Numbered from the stretch's first letter, positions 51,786-61,356 are shown. The stretch: 64,000 nt of DNA from Streptomyces jeddahensis (GCF_001642995.1 NZ_LOHS01000093.1:17545-81544), one strand, 5' to 3'. The notes: a model not told the origin generated them from the sequence alone. Program-made: numbers and translations.

Positions 51786-53414
51786 TCAATGCGCCCGAAG
51801 CACATCAAGTGCCATCAGCGCCACGTGTAGTTCGGTGCGCTGTTCGCCGGACTCGAGGTCCCAGTCGAGGAGACGCTCGATGGTGCGGAGGCGTTGGTAC
51901 ATGGTCTCGCGGGAGAGGCCGCCCCGGCGAGCGGCGGTGGTCTTGTTGCCGGCCGCGTCGAGGTAGTGGCGCAGGGTCGTCAGCAGGCCGGTGCCGTGCT
52001 GAGTGTCGTGGTCGATGAGTCGCCCGAGCTGCTGTTCGGTGTACTCCTGGATCCGGGTGTCCTCGCGTAGGGCGTACAGCAGGCGGCGCAGGCCGATGTC
52101 GGACAGCTCGTGGAAGGAACGGTCGGGCGGCAGCGGCTGGCCGGGAGGGGTCGCTTCGGCGACGCGGGCCGCCTCGCGAAAAGAGCGGGCGCTGTCGGAG
52201 AGGTCCGTGACCTCCGAGCCGACACTCACGACTGCTTGCGAGGCCAGGCCCAGTGCGGTGCTGCAGAGGCGTTCGACGATGGGGCGCCAGGGTTGGGAGG
52301 GGCGCAGGGCCAGCAGGATGCCGATGCGGTCGGGGGCCAGTTCACCGACGAGCGCAGGGACGCCTGCCGCCCGGAGCTCCTGGAACAGGCGGGTCTCGGG
52401 CTCGGCTCCCCCATTCCCTGTGCGTAGGTCCACCACAGTCGCGACGAAGCGGTTCCGGTCGCTCGGCAGGCCCAGTGCCGCGCAGCGGGCACGGGCGTCC
52501 TCGGCGGAGTGGTGGCGCCGTTCGACCAGGTCGCGCAGGGCGTTCCGGTGCGCGGTGCGCTCCCAGGGGGTGGGGTGGATGAGGCGGGCGACGGTCAGTG
52601 CCATCGCGGTCCTCTCCAGCACGGTGATGTCCTCCGGCCCGAAGACCGGCCCGCCGTCGGTGCGAGCGGGGAGCATGGCCACACGGCCCCAGCGTTCGCC
52701 CTGGTACTCGACGGGTGCCGTGAGCCAGCCCTCCGGGCCGCATATCGCCGTACGGTCGCCGGGCCTGGTGGCTCTGGAGCGCTGTTCCCAGTCCGTGAGT
52801 GCCTCGTCCACCGTGCTTCCGGACGGCTCGCAGATCAGTGCCTGGTGTACCAGGTTCTCCAGAACGACCGTGCGGCCGCTCATCTCCGCCGCCGCGCGCA
52901 CCACGTCCTCCGGCCCGGCTCCATGCAGGGTGAGGGCGGTGAACGCCTCGTGGATGCGCTGGGTGCGGCGCATCGCGTCCGCCTGGTTGCCGAGCAGGAG
53001 CGCGTGCACGACCTGGGTGACCTCCAGGAAGTTGACGTCCTTGGCCAGGGTGACGAGCGGGAGGCCGCGGAGACGGCAGGCGTCGACGAGCGCGTCCGGC
53101 GGGCGGTGATAGCGGCGTACGAGTTCGATGACCAGCGCCGCGGCCCCGACGTCGGCGAGTTCGTCGACGTACCGGCGTACGCCGGCCGCGTCCTCCGGAA
53201 GCGGCATTCCGGTGGTGAGGACGAGTTCGCCGCCCTTGAGGAAGGACGCGGGATCGGTCAGTTCGGTGATGTGGACCCACCTGACCGGCCGGTCCAGGTG
53301 CGGCACGCCGGTGACGACCTGGGGCCGTCCAGCGGCCATGACAGGGAGGGCCAGGACGTCGGCCACGGTGAGCGGACGGGTGGGCCCCTGGCCGGCCGGG
53401 TGGTTGTCGTTCAC
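51786..53414 (-). CDS. PucR family transcriptional regulator
   Basis: 542 residues. The N-terminal PucR-type domain (LTVADVLALPVMAAGRPQVV, WVHITELTDPASFLKGGELV, LTTGMPLPED) is followed by a GGDEF-like middle region and a C-terminal PucR HTH (LLTTLRHYLDAAGNKTTAAR, ETMYQRLRTIERLLDWDL). Members control purine, GABA or amino-acid catabolic genes. GTG 53414 follows GGAG. It is divergent from the aminotransferase operon and is its probable activator. Confidence 0.9.
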   Translation of the reverse strand: MNDNHPAGQGPTRPLTVADVLALPVMAAGRPQVVTGVPHLDRPVRWVHITELTDPASFLKGGELVLTTGMPLPEDAAGVRRYVDELADVGAAALVIELVRRYHRPPDALVDACRLRGLPLVTLAKDVNFLEVTQVVHALLLGNQADAMRRTQRIHEAFTALTLHGAGPEDVVRAAAEMSGRTVVLENLVHQALICEPSGSTVDEALTDWEQRSRATRPGDRTAICGPEGWLTAPVEYQGERWGRVAMLPARTDGGPVFGPEDITVLERTAMALTVARLIHPTPWERTAHRNALRDLVERRHHSAEDARARCAALGLPSDRNRFVATVVDLRTGNGGAEPETRLFQELRAAGVPALVGELAPDRIGILLALRPSQPWRPIVERLCSTALGLASQAVVSVGSEVTDLSDSARSFREAARVAEATPPGQPLPPDRSFHELSDIGLRRLLYALREDTRIQEYTEQQLGRLIDHDTQHGTGLLTTLRHYLDAAGNKTTAARRGGLSRETMYQRLRTIERLLDWDLESGEQRTELHVALMALDVLRAH

Positions 53415-53698
53415 GGTGTCTCCATGGGGTCCCCTGCTCGAGCCGAGCCCAGAGCTCGGGGAGCGCCCGGCCACTGTGACAAGGGTCGATGACCTGCGCA
53501 AGAGAGGTTCGGCGGGGATCGGCACCCCGGCACGCCCCGGGCACGGACGCGTCATCCGCATCGGCCGTGAAGCCGTGCGGTTGACACAACGTCCGGATAC
53601 CGCGTCCCGGCCGGACAGATCGCGCGTTGGCGCGGCCCTGGCCTGCGGAGATGCTCGACAGAACGCAACAGATCGACGACCGAGGCCGGGAGACGAAC

Positions 53699-54967
53699 AT
53701 GACCGCACTGTCGCCGCACCTTCGCCAGGCCACGCCCGTGGTGGCGGCCCGTGGTGAGGGCGTCCACCTCTATGGCGAGGACGGCCGCCGCTATCTGGAC
53801 TTCACCGCCGGCATCGGCGTCACCAGCACCGGACACTGCCACCCCAAGGTCGTCGCGGCCGCACAGGAGCAGGTGGCCACGCTCGTCCACGGTCAGTACA
53901 CGACCGTCATGCACCAGCCGCTGCGGCGGCTCGTCGAGAAGCTCGGCGAGGTACTGCCGGCCGGCCTCGACAGCCTGTTCTTCACCAACTCCGGCAGCGA
54001 GGCGGTGGAGGCCGCGCTGCGGCTGGCCCGCCAGGCCACCGGCCGCCCCAACATCATCGTCTGCCACGGCGGCTTCCACGGCCGTACCGTGGCCGCCGCC
54101 TCCATGACGACCTCCGGCACCCGCTTCCGGTCCGGCTTCTCCCCGCTGATGAGCGGTGTCGTCGTCACCCCCTTCCCGTCGGCCTACCGCTACGGCTGGG
54201 ACGAGGAGACCGCGACCCGCTTCGCCCTGAAGGAGCTGGACTACACGCTCCAGACGATCTCCTCGCCCGCCGACACGGCCGCGATCATCGTCGAGCCGGT
54301 GCTCGGCGAGGGTGGGTACGTGCCCGCGACTCGAGCCTTCCTGGAGGGCCTGCGGGAGCGGGCGGACCGGCACGGTTTCCTGCTGATCCTCGACGAGGTG
54401 CAGACGGGCGTCGGCCGCACAGGACGGTTCTGGGGCCACGACCACTTCGGCGTCACGCCCGACATCCTCGTCACCGCCAAGGGCCTGGCCAGCGGTTTCC
54501 CGCTGTCCGGCATCGCCGCCTCCGAGGAGCTGATGACCAAGGCGTGGCCCGGCTCGCAGGGCGGTACGTACGGCGCCAACGCCGTCGCCTGCGCCGCGGC
54601 CTGCGCCACCCTCGACGTCGTACGTGACGAGAAGCTCGTCGAGAACGCCGAGACGATGGGCAAGCGGCTGCGCCACGGCCTGGAGGCGGTGGCGGACCGG
54701 ACACCGGGCATCGGGGACGTGCGCGGTCTGGGCCTGATGCTCGCCACCGAGTTCGTCACCGAGGACGGCAGCCCCGACCCCGAGACCGCCGCCCGCGTCC
54801 AGCGGGCCGCCGTGGACGAGGGCCTGCTCCTGCTGCTGTGCGGGGCCTGGAACCAGGTCGTGCGCATGATCCCGGCGCTCGTGATCGACGAGACGGCGGT
54901 GGACGAGGGCCTCCAGGCGTGGGCGACCGCGGTGGAAGTCGGCACATCGGGAGCGGCACGGCGATGA
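53699..54967 (+). CDS. gabT: Class III PLP-dependent aminotransferase (GABA aminotransferase-like)
   Basis: 422 residues. TNSGSEAVEAALRLARQATG, VCHGGFHGRTVAAASMT, ILDEVQTGVGRTGRFWG and VTAKGLASGFPLSG with PLP Lys about 261 are class III signatures. The downstream semialdehyde dehydrogenase suggests an omega-amino acid such as GABA as substrate. TTGACA at 53581-53586 and a GTCCGG/CCGGAC inverted repeat lie about 85-115 bp upstream. The stop overlaps the next start (ATGA). The symbol is a best guess from context. Confidence 0.83.
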   Translation: MTALSPHLRQATPVVAARGEGVHLYGEDGRRYLDFTAGIGVTSTGHCHPKVVAAAQEQVATLVHGQYTTVMHQPLRRLVEKLGEVLPAGLDSLFFTNSGSEAVEAALRLARQATGRPNIIVCHGGFHGRTVAAASMTTSGTRFRSGFSPLMSGVVVTPFPSAYRYGWDEETATRFALKELDYTLQTISSPADTAAIIVEPVLGEGGYVPATRAFLEGLRERADRHGFLLILDEVQTGVGRTGRFWGHDHFGVTPDILVTAKGLASGFPLSGIAASEELMTKAWPGSQGGTYGANAVACAAACATLDVVRDEKLVENAETMGKRLRHGLEAVADRTPGIGDVRGLGLMLATEFVTEDGSPDPETAARVQRAAVDEGLLLLLCGAWNQVVRMIPALVIDETAVDEGLQAWATAVEVGTSGAARR

Positions 54968-57858
54968 CGGACACCACCACGGCCCTGGAGCCGCTGGTCG
55001 CGCGGCTGGCCGAGACCGCTGTCGGCCTGCGGGTGGAGACCGGCCCTGGCGCCACGGGCCTCTACGCCTACGACGCCTCCAACTACCGGGTCCCGCCGAG
55101 GGCCGTGGTCTTCCCCCGCAGCGCCGACGACGTCGTCGCGGTGCTGCGGGCCTGCCGCGAGACGGGCGTGCCGGTGACCGCCCGCGGCGGCGGCACCAGC
55201 ATGGCGGGCAACGCGGTCGGGCCCGGCCTGGTCCTGGACTTCTCCCGGTACATGAACCGGATCCTGGACATCGACCCGTCCGCGCGGACGGCGCGCGTCG
55301 AGGCCGGCGTCGTCCTCGACACGCTGCGCAGCGCGACCGCCCTGCACGGGCTCACCTTCGGTCCTGATCCGTCCTCGCACAGCCGCTGCACCCTCGGCGG
55401 GATGATCGGCAACGACGCGTGCGGGAACCGGTCGGTGCGGGACGGGCGGACCAGCGGCCACATCGAGGCCCTGGAGATCGTGACGGCCGACGGCGTGCGG
55501 GCCGTGGCCGACCGCTCCGGGCTGCATGCCGCCGAGCCGGGCGACGCCGACGCCGTGCAGCGCGTCGCCCGGCTCGAGGCGGACGTACGGCGCCTGATCG
55601 CCGACAACCTGGAGCCGATCCGAACCGAACTGGGCCGCATCCCCCGCCAGGTCTCCGGCTACCAACTGCACCACCTGCTGCCCGAGAACGGGTTCGACGT
55701 GGCCCGAGCCCTCGTCGGGACTGAAGGCTCCTGTGCGGTCGTCACCGCCGCGACGGTCCGCCTGGTGGCGACCGCACAGGCATCAGCGCTGCTGACCCTC
55801 GGCTACGACGACGTCGTCGACGCCGCAGAGGACGTGCCGGAGATCCTGCGCTGGTCGCCCAGCGCCGTGGAGGGCATGGACGAGGCGATCGTCGCGACGA
55901 TGCGGGCCCGCCGTGGCCCGGACTCCGTCACCGGCCTGCCCGAGGGACGGGCCTGGCTCTACGTGGAACTCGACGGCGACGACGAGGCCGCGGTGAACGC
56001 CCGGGCCGCCGAACTGCTGGACGTGCTCAAGGCCCGGGGCCGGATGATCGGCGGACGGGTCGTGGAGAGCCCGGCCGAGCGGCGCTCACTGTGGCGCGTC
56101 CGCGAGGACGGGGCCGGTCTCGCCGCCCGCCTGGTGGACGGAGGGGAGTCCTGGCCCGGCTGGGAGGACTCGGCGGTCGCGCCCGAGAACCTCGCCGCCT
56201 ATCTGCGGGACTTCCGCCGACTGCTGGCCTCTCACCGGCTGACGGGCGTGCTGTACGGGCATTTCGGCGCGGGCTGCGTGCATGTGCGCATCGACTTCGA
56301 CCTGGCCACGGACAGCGGCCGGGCTGCCATGCGCCGGTTCCTCTCCGAAGCCGCCGCCCTGGTCGTCGAGCACGGCGGCACCCTGTCGGGCGAGCACGGG
56401 GACGGGCGGGCGCGCGGTGAGCTGCTGGAGGTCATGTACAGCCACCGGATGATCCGGGCGTTTGCCGCCTTCAAGGAGATCTTCGATCCGGAGGGCCTGC
56501 TGAACCCCGGCGTCATCGTGGCCCCGGCCCGGCTCGACGCCGATCTCGCGCTGCACACGCCCTCTGACGTGCTGCCCGTCGAGACACTCTTCTCCTTCCC
56601 GCACGACGAGGACGGCTTCGCGGGCGCCGTGCGCCGCTGCGTCGGCGTCGGCCGCTGCCGCAGCGACGCGGGCGGCGTGATGTGTCCCAGCTACCGGGCC
56701 ACGGGGGAGGAGAACGACTCGACCCGCGGCCGGGCCCGCCTGCTGCAGGAGATGGTGCGGGGCGGGACCGTCCAGGACGGCTGGCGCTCGACCGAGGTCA
56801 AGGACGCCCTCGATCTGTGCCTGTCCTGCAAGGCGTGCTCCAGCGACTGCCCGGTCGGCGTCGACATGGCCACGTACAAGGCCGAGTTCCTGCACCAGCA
56901 CTACAAGGGAAGGCTCCGGCCCCGCTCCCACTACTCGCTGGGCTGGCTGCCCCTGACCTCCGCGCTCGCCGGATACGCTGCGCGCCCGGTCAACGCCCTG
57001 CTGCGCGGACCGATCGGCAAGCTGCTCGCCCGCCTCGGAGGCGTGACCACGAAGCGCAGGATCCCGGCCTTCGCCTCCCGCAGCGCGCTGCGCCGGGCCC
57101 TGCGCTCGGCGAGGACCGGTGAACCGGCGAAGGCCCTGCTCTTCGTGGACAGCTTCACGCGCGCGTTCCGTCCCGAGGTGGCCGGAGCGGCGAGCCGCGT
57201 GCTCGCCGACGCCGGCATCCCCTGCACGGCGGAGGACGGACTGTGCTGCGGCCTGACCTGGGTCAGCACAGGTCAGCTGTCCACCGCTCGCCGCATCATG
57301 GCCCGTACGGTCGCCCACCTCGACAACGGCGACGACCGTCCGATCGTCGTTGCCGAGCCCAGCTGCGCCGCGGCCCTCAAACGCGACGTACCGGAACTGC
57401 TCGGCACCGACGCGGCCCGTCGCGTCGCCTCCCGCGTCCACACCCTCACCGGCGCCCTGACCGACCTGGCCGCGCCGGACTGGACCCCGCCGGAACTGCC
57501 GGACCAGGTCGTCCTGCAGACCCACTGCCACGAGTACGCCACCTTCAAGGGCCGCCACCCCCGCGACCTGCTCAGCCGCCTCGGCGTACGCAAGGTCGAC
57601 GAGGCCGAGGGCTGCTGCGGACTCGCCGGGAACTTCGGTTTCGAGGCACAGCACTACGAGACCTCGATGGCCGTCGCGGACCTGGCCCTGAAGCCACGCC
57701 TCGACGGCATCGACCAGGACGCACCCGCCGTCGTCGTGGCCGACGGCTTCAGCTGCGCCACCCAGATCGACCACCTCGCCGGTGACCGGGGCATCCGCGC
57801 CCTGCACCTGGCGGAACTGCTCGACCCCGCCGCCGATCAACCAGGAGGAACCTCATGA
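54964..57858 (+). CDS. FAD-linked oxidase / Fe-S oxidoreductase fusion (YdiJ/GlcD-GlpC type)
   Basis: 964 residues. N-terminal PCMH-type FAD domain (VPVTARGGGTSMAGNAVGPG), FAD-oxidase C-terminal domain (GHFGAGCVHVRIDFD, GEHGDGRARGELL), then a GlpC-like half with Cys clusters CVGVGRCRSDAGGVMCPSY and CLSCKACSSDCPVG for iron-sulfur centres, and two CCG-type motifs (GLCCGLTW, GCCGLAGNFG). Relatives oxidise 2-hydroxyacids such as D-lactate, glycolate or 2-hydroxyglutarate. It is coupled on both sides by ATGA overlaps, so it likely belongs to the same pathway as the aminotransferase and the aldehyde dehydrogenase. Confidence 0.88.
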   Translation: MTDTTTALEPLVARLAETAVGLRVETGPGATGLYAYDASNYRVPPRAVVFPRSADDVVAVLRACRETGVPVTARGGGTSMAGNAVGPGLVLDFSRYMNRILDIDPSARTARVEAGVVLDTLRSATALHGLTFGPDPSSHSRCTLGGMIGNDACGNRSVRDGRTSGHIEALEIVTADGVRAVADRSGLHAAEPGDADAVQRVARLEADVRRLIADNLEPIRTELGRIPRQVSGYQLHHLLPENGFDVARALVGTEGSCAVVTAATVRLVATAQASALLTLGYDDVVDAAEDVPEILRWSPSAVEGMDEAIVATMRARRGPDSVTGLPEGRAWLYVELDGDDEAAVNARAAELLDVLKARGRMIGGRVVESPAERRSLWRVREDGAGLAARLVDGGESWPGWEDSAVAPENLAAYLRDFRRLLASHRLTGVLYGHFGAGCVHVRIDFDLATDSGRAAMRRFLSEAAALVVEHGGTLSGEHGDGRARGELLEVMYSHRMIRAFAAFKEIFDPEGLLNPGVIVAPARLDADLALHTPSDVLPVETLFSFPHDEDGFAGAVRRCVGVGRCRSDAGGVMCPSYRATGEENDSTRGRARLLQEMVRGGTVQDGWRSTEVKDALDLCLSCKACSSDCPVGVDMATYKAEFLHQHYKGRLRPRSHYSLGWLPLTSALAGYAARPVNALLRGPIGKLLARLGGVTTKRRIPAFASRSALRRALRSARTGEPAKALLFVDSFTRAFRPEVAGAASRVLADAGIPCTAEDGLCCGLTWVSTGQLSTARRIMARTVAHLDNGDDRPIVVAEPSCAAALKRDVPELLGTDAARRVASRVHTLTGALTDLAAPDWTPPELPDQVVLQTHCHEYATFKGRHPRDLLSRLGVRKVDEAEGCCGLAGNFGFEAQHYETSMAVADLALKPRLDGIDQDAPAVVVADGFSCATQIDHLAGDRGIRALHLAELLDPAADQPGGTS

Positions 57859-59294
57859 CCGACACACCCACGCAGTTGTTCATCGGCGGGGCCTGGGTGG
57901 ACGCCGCGGACGGCGCCACCATGCCCGTCGACGACCCCGCGACCGGCGAGATCCTCTGTCACGTCGCCGACGCGGGCCCCAAGGACGCCAAGCTCGCGGA
58001 GGACGCGGCCGTCCAGGCGCAGGAGGAGTGGGCCCGCACGGCGCCGCGGGCGCGCAGCGAGATCCTGCGCCGCGCGTACGAGATCATCCTCGAGCGCACC
58101 GACGAGCTGGCCCACCTGATGACGGCCGAGATGGGCAAGCCGCTCGCCGAGGCCAGGGGAGAGGTGGCGTACGCCGCCGAGTTCTTCCGCTGGTTCTCCG
58201 AGGAGGCCGTCCGCATCGACGGCGGCCTCGGCACCCTGCCGGACGGCCGCAACCGCATGCTGCTCTCCCGCCGCCCGGTGGGCCCCTGCCTGCTGATCAC
58301 CCCGTGGAACTTCCCGCTCGCCATGGGCACCCGCAAGATCGGCCCGGCGATCGCGGCGGGCTGCACGATGGTGCTCAAGCCGGCCCCGCAGACCCCTCTC
58401 TCCAGCCTGGCTCTCGCCGAGATTCTCAAGGAGGCCGGGCTGCCGGACGGCGTACTGAACGTCGTCACCACGTCCCGGGCGGGGGAGGTGTGCGAGCCGC
58501 TGCTGCGCGGCGGGCGGATCCGCAAGCTGTCCTTCACCGGCTCCACCGGGGTCGGGCGGCTGCTGCTCGCCCAGTGCGCCGACACTGTGGTGCGCACGTC
58601 GATGGAGCTGGGCGGCAACGCCCCGTTCATCGTCTTCCAGGACGCCGACCTGGACAAGGCCGTGGACGGCGCGATGGTCGCCAAGATGCGCAACATGGGC
58701 GAGGCATGCACGGCAGCCAACCGCTTCTTCGTGCACCGGTCGGTGGCGGAGGACTTCGCGCAGCGCCTCGCCCTGCGCATGGGCGCGCTCGTCGTGGGCC
58801 CCGGCACCCGGGACGGCGTCGACGTCGGGCCGCTGATCGACAGGGCCGGACGTGCCAAGGTCGAGGAACTGGTCGCCGACGCGGTGGAGCGCGGCGCCCG
58901 TGTCCTCGTCGGCGGCCGTGCGCCCGAAGGCCCTGGCTGCTTCTACCCGCCGACCGTGCTCGCCGACGTCGCCCCTGACAGCCGCCTGATGGACACGGAG
59001 ATCTTCGGACCGGTCGCCGCGATCCTCACCTTCGACGACGAGGACGAGGTCGTCCGCCGCGCCAACGACACCCCCTGGGGCCTGGTCGGCTACGTCTTCA
59101 CCGAGGGCCTCGACCGCGCCCTGCGCGTCAGCGAACGCCTGGAGGTGGGCATGGTCGGCCTCAACACCGGCCTCGTCTCCAACCCGGCCGCGCCCTTCGG
59201 CGGCGTCAAGCAGTCCGGGCTCGGGCGCGAGGGCGGCCGGGTGGGGATCGACGAGTTCCTGGAGTACCAGTACCTCGCGGTGCCTGTGCGATGA
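57855..59294 (+). CDS. gabD: Succinate-semialdehyde dehydrogenase-like aldehyde dehydrogenase
   Basis: 479 residues. ALDH motifs: PWNFPLAMGTRKIGPAIAAG, SFTGSTGVGRLL, MELGGNAPFIVF with general-base Glu about 251, and GEACTAANRFFVH with catalytic Cys about 285. The C-terminal GLNTGLVSNPAAPFGGVKQS matches the succinate-semialdehyde dehydrogenase branch. It would oxidise the semialdehyde made by the aminotransferase. It starts within the previous stop (ATGA) after AGGAGG. Confidence 0.9.
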   Translation: MTDTPTQLFIGGAWVDAADGATMPVDDPATGEILCHVADAGPKDAKLAEDAAVQAQEEWARTAPRARSEILRRAYEIILERTDELAHLMTAEMGKPLAEARGEVAYAAEFFRWFSEEAVRIDGGLGTLPDGRNRMLLSRRPVGPCLLITPWNFPLAMGTRKIGPAIAAGCTMVLKPAPQTPLSSLALAEILKEAGLPDGVLNVVTTSRAGEVCEPLLRGGRIRKLSFTGSTGVGRLLLAQCADTVVRTSMELGGNAPFIVFQDADLDKAVDGAMVAKMRNMGEACTAANRFFVHRSVAEDFAQRLALRMGALVVGPGTRDGVDVGPLIDRAGRAKVEELVADAVERGARVLVGGRAPEGPGCFYPPTVLADVAPDSRLMDTEIFGPVAAILTFDDEDEVVRRANDTPWGLVGYVFTEGLDRALRVSERLEVGMVGLNTGLVSNPAAPFGGVKQSGLGREGGRVGIDEFLEYQYLAVPVR

Positions 59295-59339
59295 CGGCGG
59301 TCCTGCCCTGATCTACGCCGTATCGCGCACCGCGGGCCA

Positions 59340-59377
59340 CCCGTGCCCGGCCGCTCCGTCCTCAGGCCGGGCACGGG
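59340..59377. terminator. Bidirectional terminator between gabD-like and IclR genes
   Basis: 13-bp perfect inverted repeat CCCGTGCCCGGCC / GGCCGGGCACGGG with a 12-nt loop, in the 143-bp gap between convergent genes. Confidence 0.85.
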
Positions 59378-59437
59378 GTCAGGTCGGCCTCGACGCGGGC
59401 GGCTGGGCCCGCCTGCCCTGAGAGGGAGCGGCCGTAC

Positions 59438-60187
59438 TCAGCGCAGGTGGCGCGCGGTGATCTCCGCCGCCGTGTCGGTCACCAGCTGCCCCAACTCGTC
59501 GAGCCGGCCGGGCTCGAAGCGGGAGTCGGGCAGGGAGACGGCCACGGCGGCCAGCGGGACGCCGTCACCGTCCAGGACAGGTGCCGCGATGGCACAGACA
59601 CCCTGAAGGTACTGGTTGTGGTTGACGGCGTATCCACGGTCTCGGACGCGGCGGAGCTCTGCCCGCAGCCGCACCGGGTCGGTGATGGTCTCCGCGCCGT
59701 AACCCTCGAGTGTGCCCGCAGCGACCTCGTCGACCTCGGACTTCGGCAGATGGGCGAGGACCGCGTGACCGGCGGCCGTGGCGTGCAGGGGTGAGGTGTC
59801 GCCGATGGCGTGGAAGGTCCGTACGGCGTGGTCGCAGTCGACGCGGTCGACGACGACCATGCCCTGCAGGTCGTCGGGCACCGACAGGTGGATGGTCTCG
59901 TTCACCGCGTCGCGGAGCCGGATCATGGGCTCGCGGGCGGCGGCGAACAGGCTGGAGCCCTGCAGGGCGGCGGGCCGTACGGCCAGCACACGGGCGCCGA
60001 TCTCCCACCGGGTCGTGTCCTTGCGGTTCGCCCGCAGCCAGCCTGCCTCGTTGAGTGTGACCAGGGTGCGCTGCACGGTCGACTTCGGGAGGCCGAAGAT
60101 CTTCGTCAGCTCCCCCACGGTGACGGGCTGATGCTGGGCGACCGCCTCCAGGACGCGCAGCGACCTGGTGACGCTCTTCATTTCCAC
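59438..60187 (-). CDS. IclR family transcriptional regulator (copy A)
   Basis: 249 residues. Winged HTH: ITVGELTKIF-type helix (VTVGELTKIFGLPKSTVQRT) and TLNEAGWLRANRKDTTRWEI; effector domain with LSVPDDLQGMVVVDRVDCDH and GDTSPLHATAAGHAVLAHLP. Start at GTG 60187 or ATG 60181 (AGGGGGAA upstream). It is a close paralogue of the IclR at 60528-61280, nearly identical through the DNA-binding domain. Upstream it carries a copy of the same 37-bp operator. Confidence 0.9.
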   Translation of the reverse strand: MEMKSVTRSLRVLEAVAQHQPVTVGELTKIFGLPKSTVQRTLVTLNEAGWLRANRKDTTRWEIGARVLAVRPAALQGSSLFAAAREPMIRLRDAVNETIHLSVPDDLQGMVVVDRVDCDHAVRTFHAIGDTSPLHATAAGHAVLAHLPKSEVDEVAAGTLEGYGAETITDPVRLRAELRRVRDRGYAVNHNQYLQGVCAIAAPVLDGDGVPLAAVAVSLPDSRFEPGRLDELGQLVTDTAAEITARHLR

Positions 60188-60258
60188 GGTTCCCCCTGGT
60201 GATCCTCGAAATCTCTGCCTTGCACTCTTGACTCCCTCCCAGAGCCGGAGGCACGATC

Positions 60259-60295
60259 GTGCCGGATTCTAGCACAGCGTTCCACAATCTGGCAC
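60259..60295. promoter_or_regulatory. 37-bp operator copy A upstream of IclR-A
   Basis: Begins GTGCCGGATTCTAGCAC and ends TTCCACAATCTGGCAC; the outer GTGCC/GGCAC arms form an inverted repeat. It is identical to the copy at 61357-61393 at 34 of 37 positions. On the minus strand TAGAAT inside it could serve as a -10 for the IclR gene. Probably the binding site of both IclR paralogues. Confidence 0.75.
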
Positions 60296-60330
60296 GCGCT
60301 CTGGAGGTCGGTCGTCAGACCGGCATCGTG

Positions 60331-60463
60331 AAGGAGGGAATCCCATGACCCGCGGCGATGGACAGCGGTGGCGCACCTTGACGCGCCTACCTAGCCGCGT
60401 GGTGCGGCCGCCCTGCGCTCGGTCCCCTATCCCGGCGCAGGGCGGTGGCAGCCATGCAACGCA
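60331..60463 (+). other. Orphan ribosome binding site and short ORF, possible gene remnant
   Basis: AAGGAGGG at 60331-60338 sits 6 nt before ATG 60345, an excellent start site placed 50 bp beyond operator copy A in the divergent position. The frame begins MTRGDGQRWRTLTRLPSRVV but then has no recognisable protein character and runs through a terminator into antisense of the next IclR gene. At the equivalent place beyond operator copy B stands the SolA-like gene, so this may be what is left of a divergent gene lost after duplication. Confidence 0.4.
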
Positions 60464-60501
60464 CAAGGGCCGGCACGTGCTTCCGCACGGACCGGCCCTT
60501 G
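60464..60501. terminator. Terminator downstream of IclR copy B
   Basis: 10-bp inverted repeat CAAGGGCCGG / CCGGCCCTTG with an 18-nt loop, 27 bp past the IclR-B stop codon on the minus strand. Confidence 0.7.
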
Positions 60502-60527
60502 CTGCGGGCTTCGCCCGTCGTCTTCGT

Positions 60528-61280
60528 TCAGGCGCTCAGCCGGCGCCCCGTGATCTCCGCTGCCGTATCGGCGACCAGGCGGCCCCACTCCGGCAGCCGG
60601 TCCGCGTCGAACCGGGAGTCGGGCATGGAGATGGCCACCGCGGCCAGCGGTGTGCCGTTCTCGTCCAGGACGGGCGCGGCGACCGCGCAGACACCTGGCC
60701 GGTACTGGTTGCGGTTGACCGAGTAACCCTCGGTGCGGATCCGGTCCAGCTCGGCCCGCAGCTCGTCGGGGTCGGCGGGTGTCGTGTCGCTGTAGCGCTC
60801 CAGCCCCTGCGTGATGAGCTCCTCGACGTCCCGCTTCGGCAGATGGGCGAGGATGGCGCGCCCGACGGCGGTGGCGTGCAGGGGTGAGGTGTCGCCGATC
60901 GTATGGAAGGTGCGCACGGGGTGGTCGCAGTCCACGCGGTCGACGACGACCATGCCCTGCAGGGCGTCGGGCACCGACAGGTGGATCGTCTCGTTCACCG
61001 CGTCACGGAGCCGGATCATGGGCTCGCGGGCGGCGGCGAACAGGCTGGAGCCCTGCAGGGCGGCAGGCCGTACGGCCAGGACGCGGGCGCCGATCTCCCA
61101 GCGTGTGGTGTCTTTGCGGTTGGCTCGCAGCCAGCCGGCCTCCGCCAGTGTCACCAGGGTGCGCTGCACGGTCGACTTCGGCAGGCCGAAGAGCTTCGTC
61201 AACTCCCCTACGGTGACCGGCTGATGCTGGGCGACTGCCTCCAGGATCCGCAGCGACCTGGTGACGCTCTTCATTTCCAT
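60528..61280 (-). CDS. IclR family transcriptional regulator (copy B)
   Basis: 250 residues. HTH VTVGELTKLFGLPKSTVQRT and effector block LSVPDALQGMVVVDRVDCDH are almost the same as copy A; divergence is greater in the C-terminal third (ITQGLERYSDTTPADPDELR). ATG 61280 follows AGGGGGAAA. It is divergent from the SolA-like oxidase gene, with operator copy B between them, so it probably represses or activates that operon and possibly itself. Confidence 0.9.
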   Translation of the reverse strand: MEMKSVTRSLRILEAVAQHQPVTVGELTKLFGLPKSTVQRTLVTLAEAGWLRANRKDTTRWEIGARVLAVRPAALQGSSLFAAAREPMIRLRDAVNETIHLSVPDALQGMVVVDRVDCDHPVRTFHTIGDTSPLHATAVGRAILAHLPKRDVEELITQGLERYSDTTPADPDELRAELDRIRTEGYSVNRNQYRPGVCAVAAPVLDENGTPLAAVAISMPDSRFDADRLPEWGRLVADTAAEITGRRLSA

Positions 61281-61356
61281 CCGGTTTCCCCCTGTTAATC
61301 CTCGAAATTTCTGCCGGACACCCTCTTGACTCCCATCCGACCCGCTGCCATTCTCT

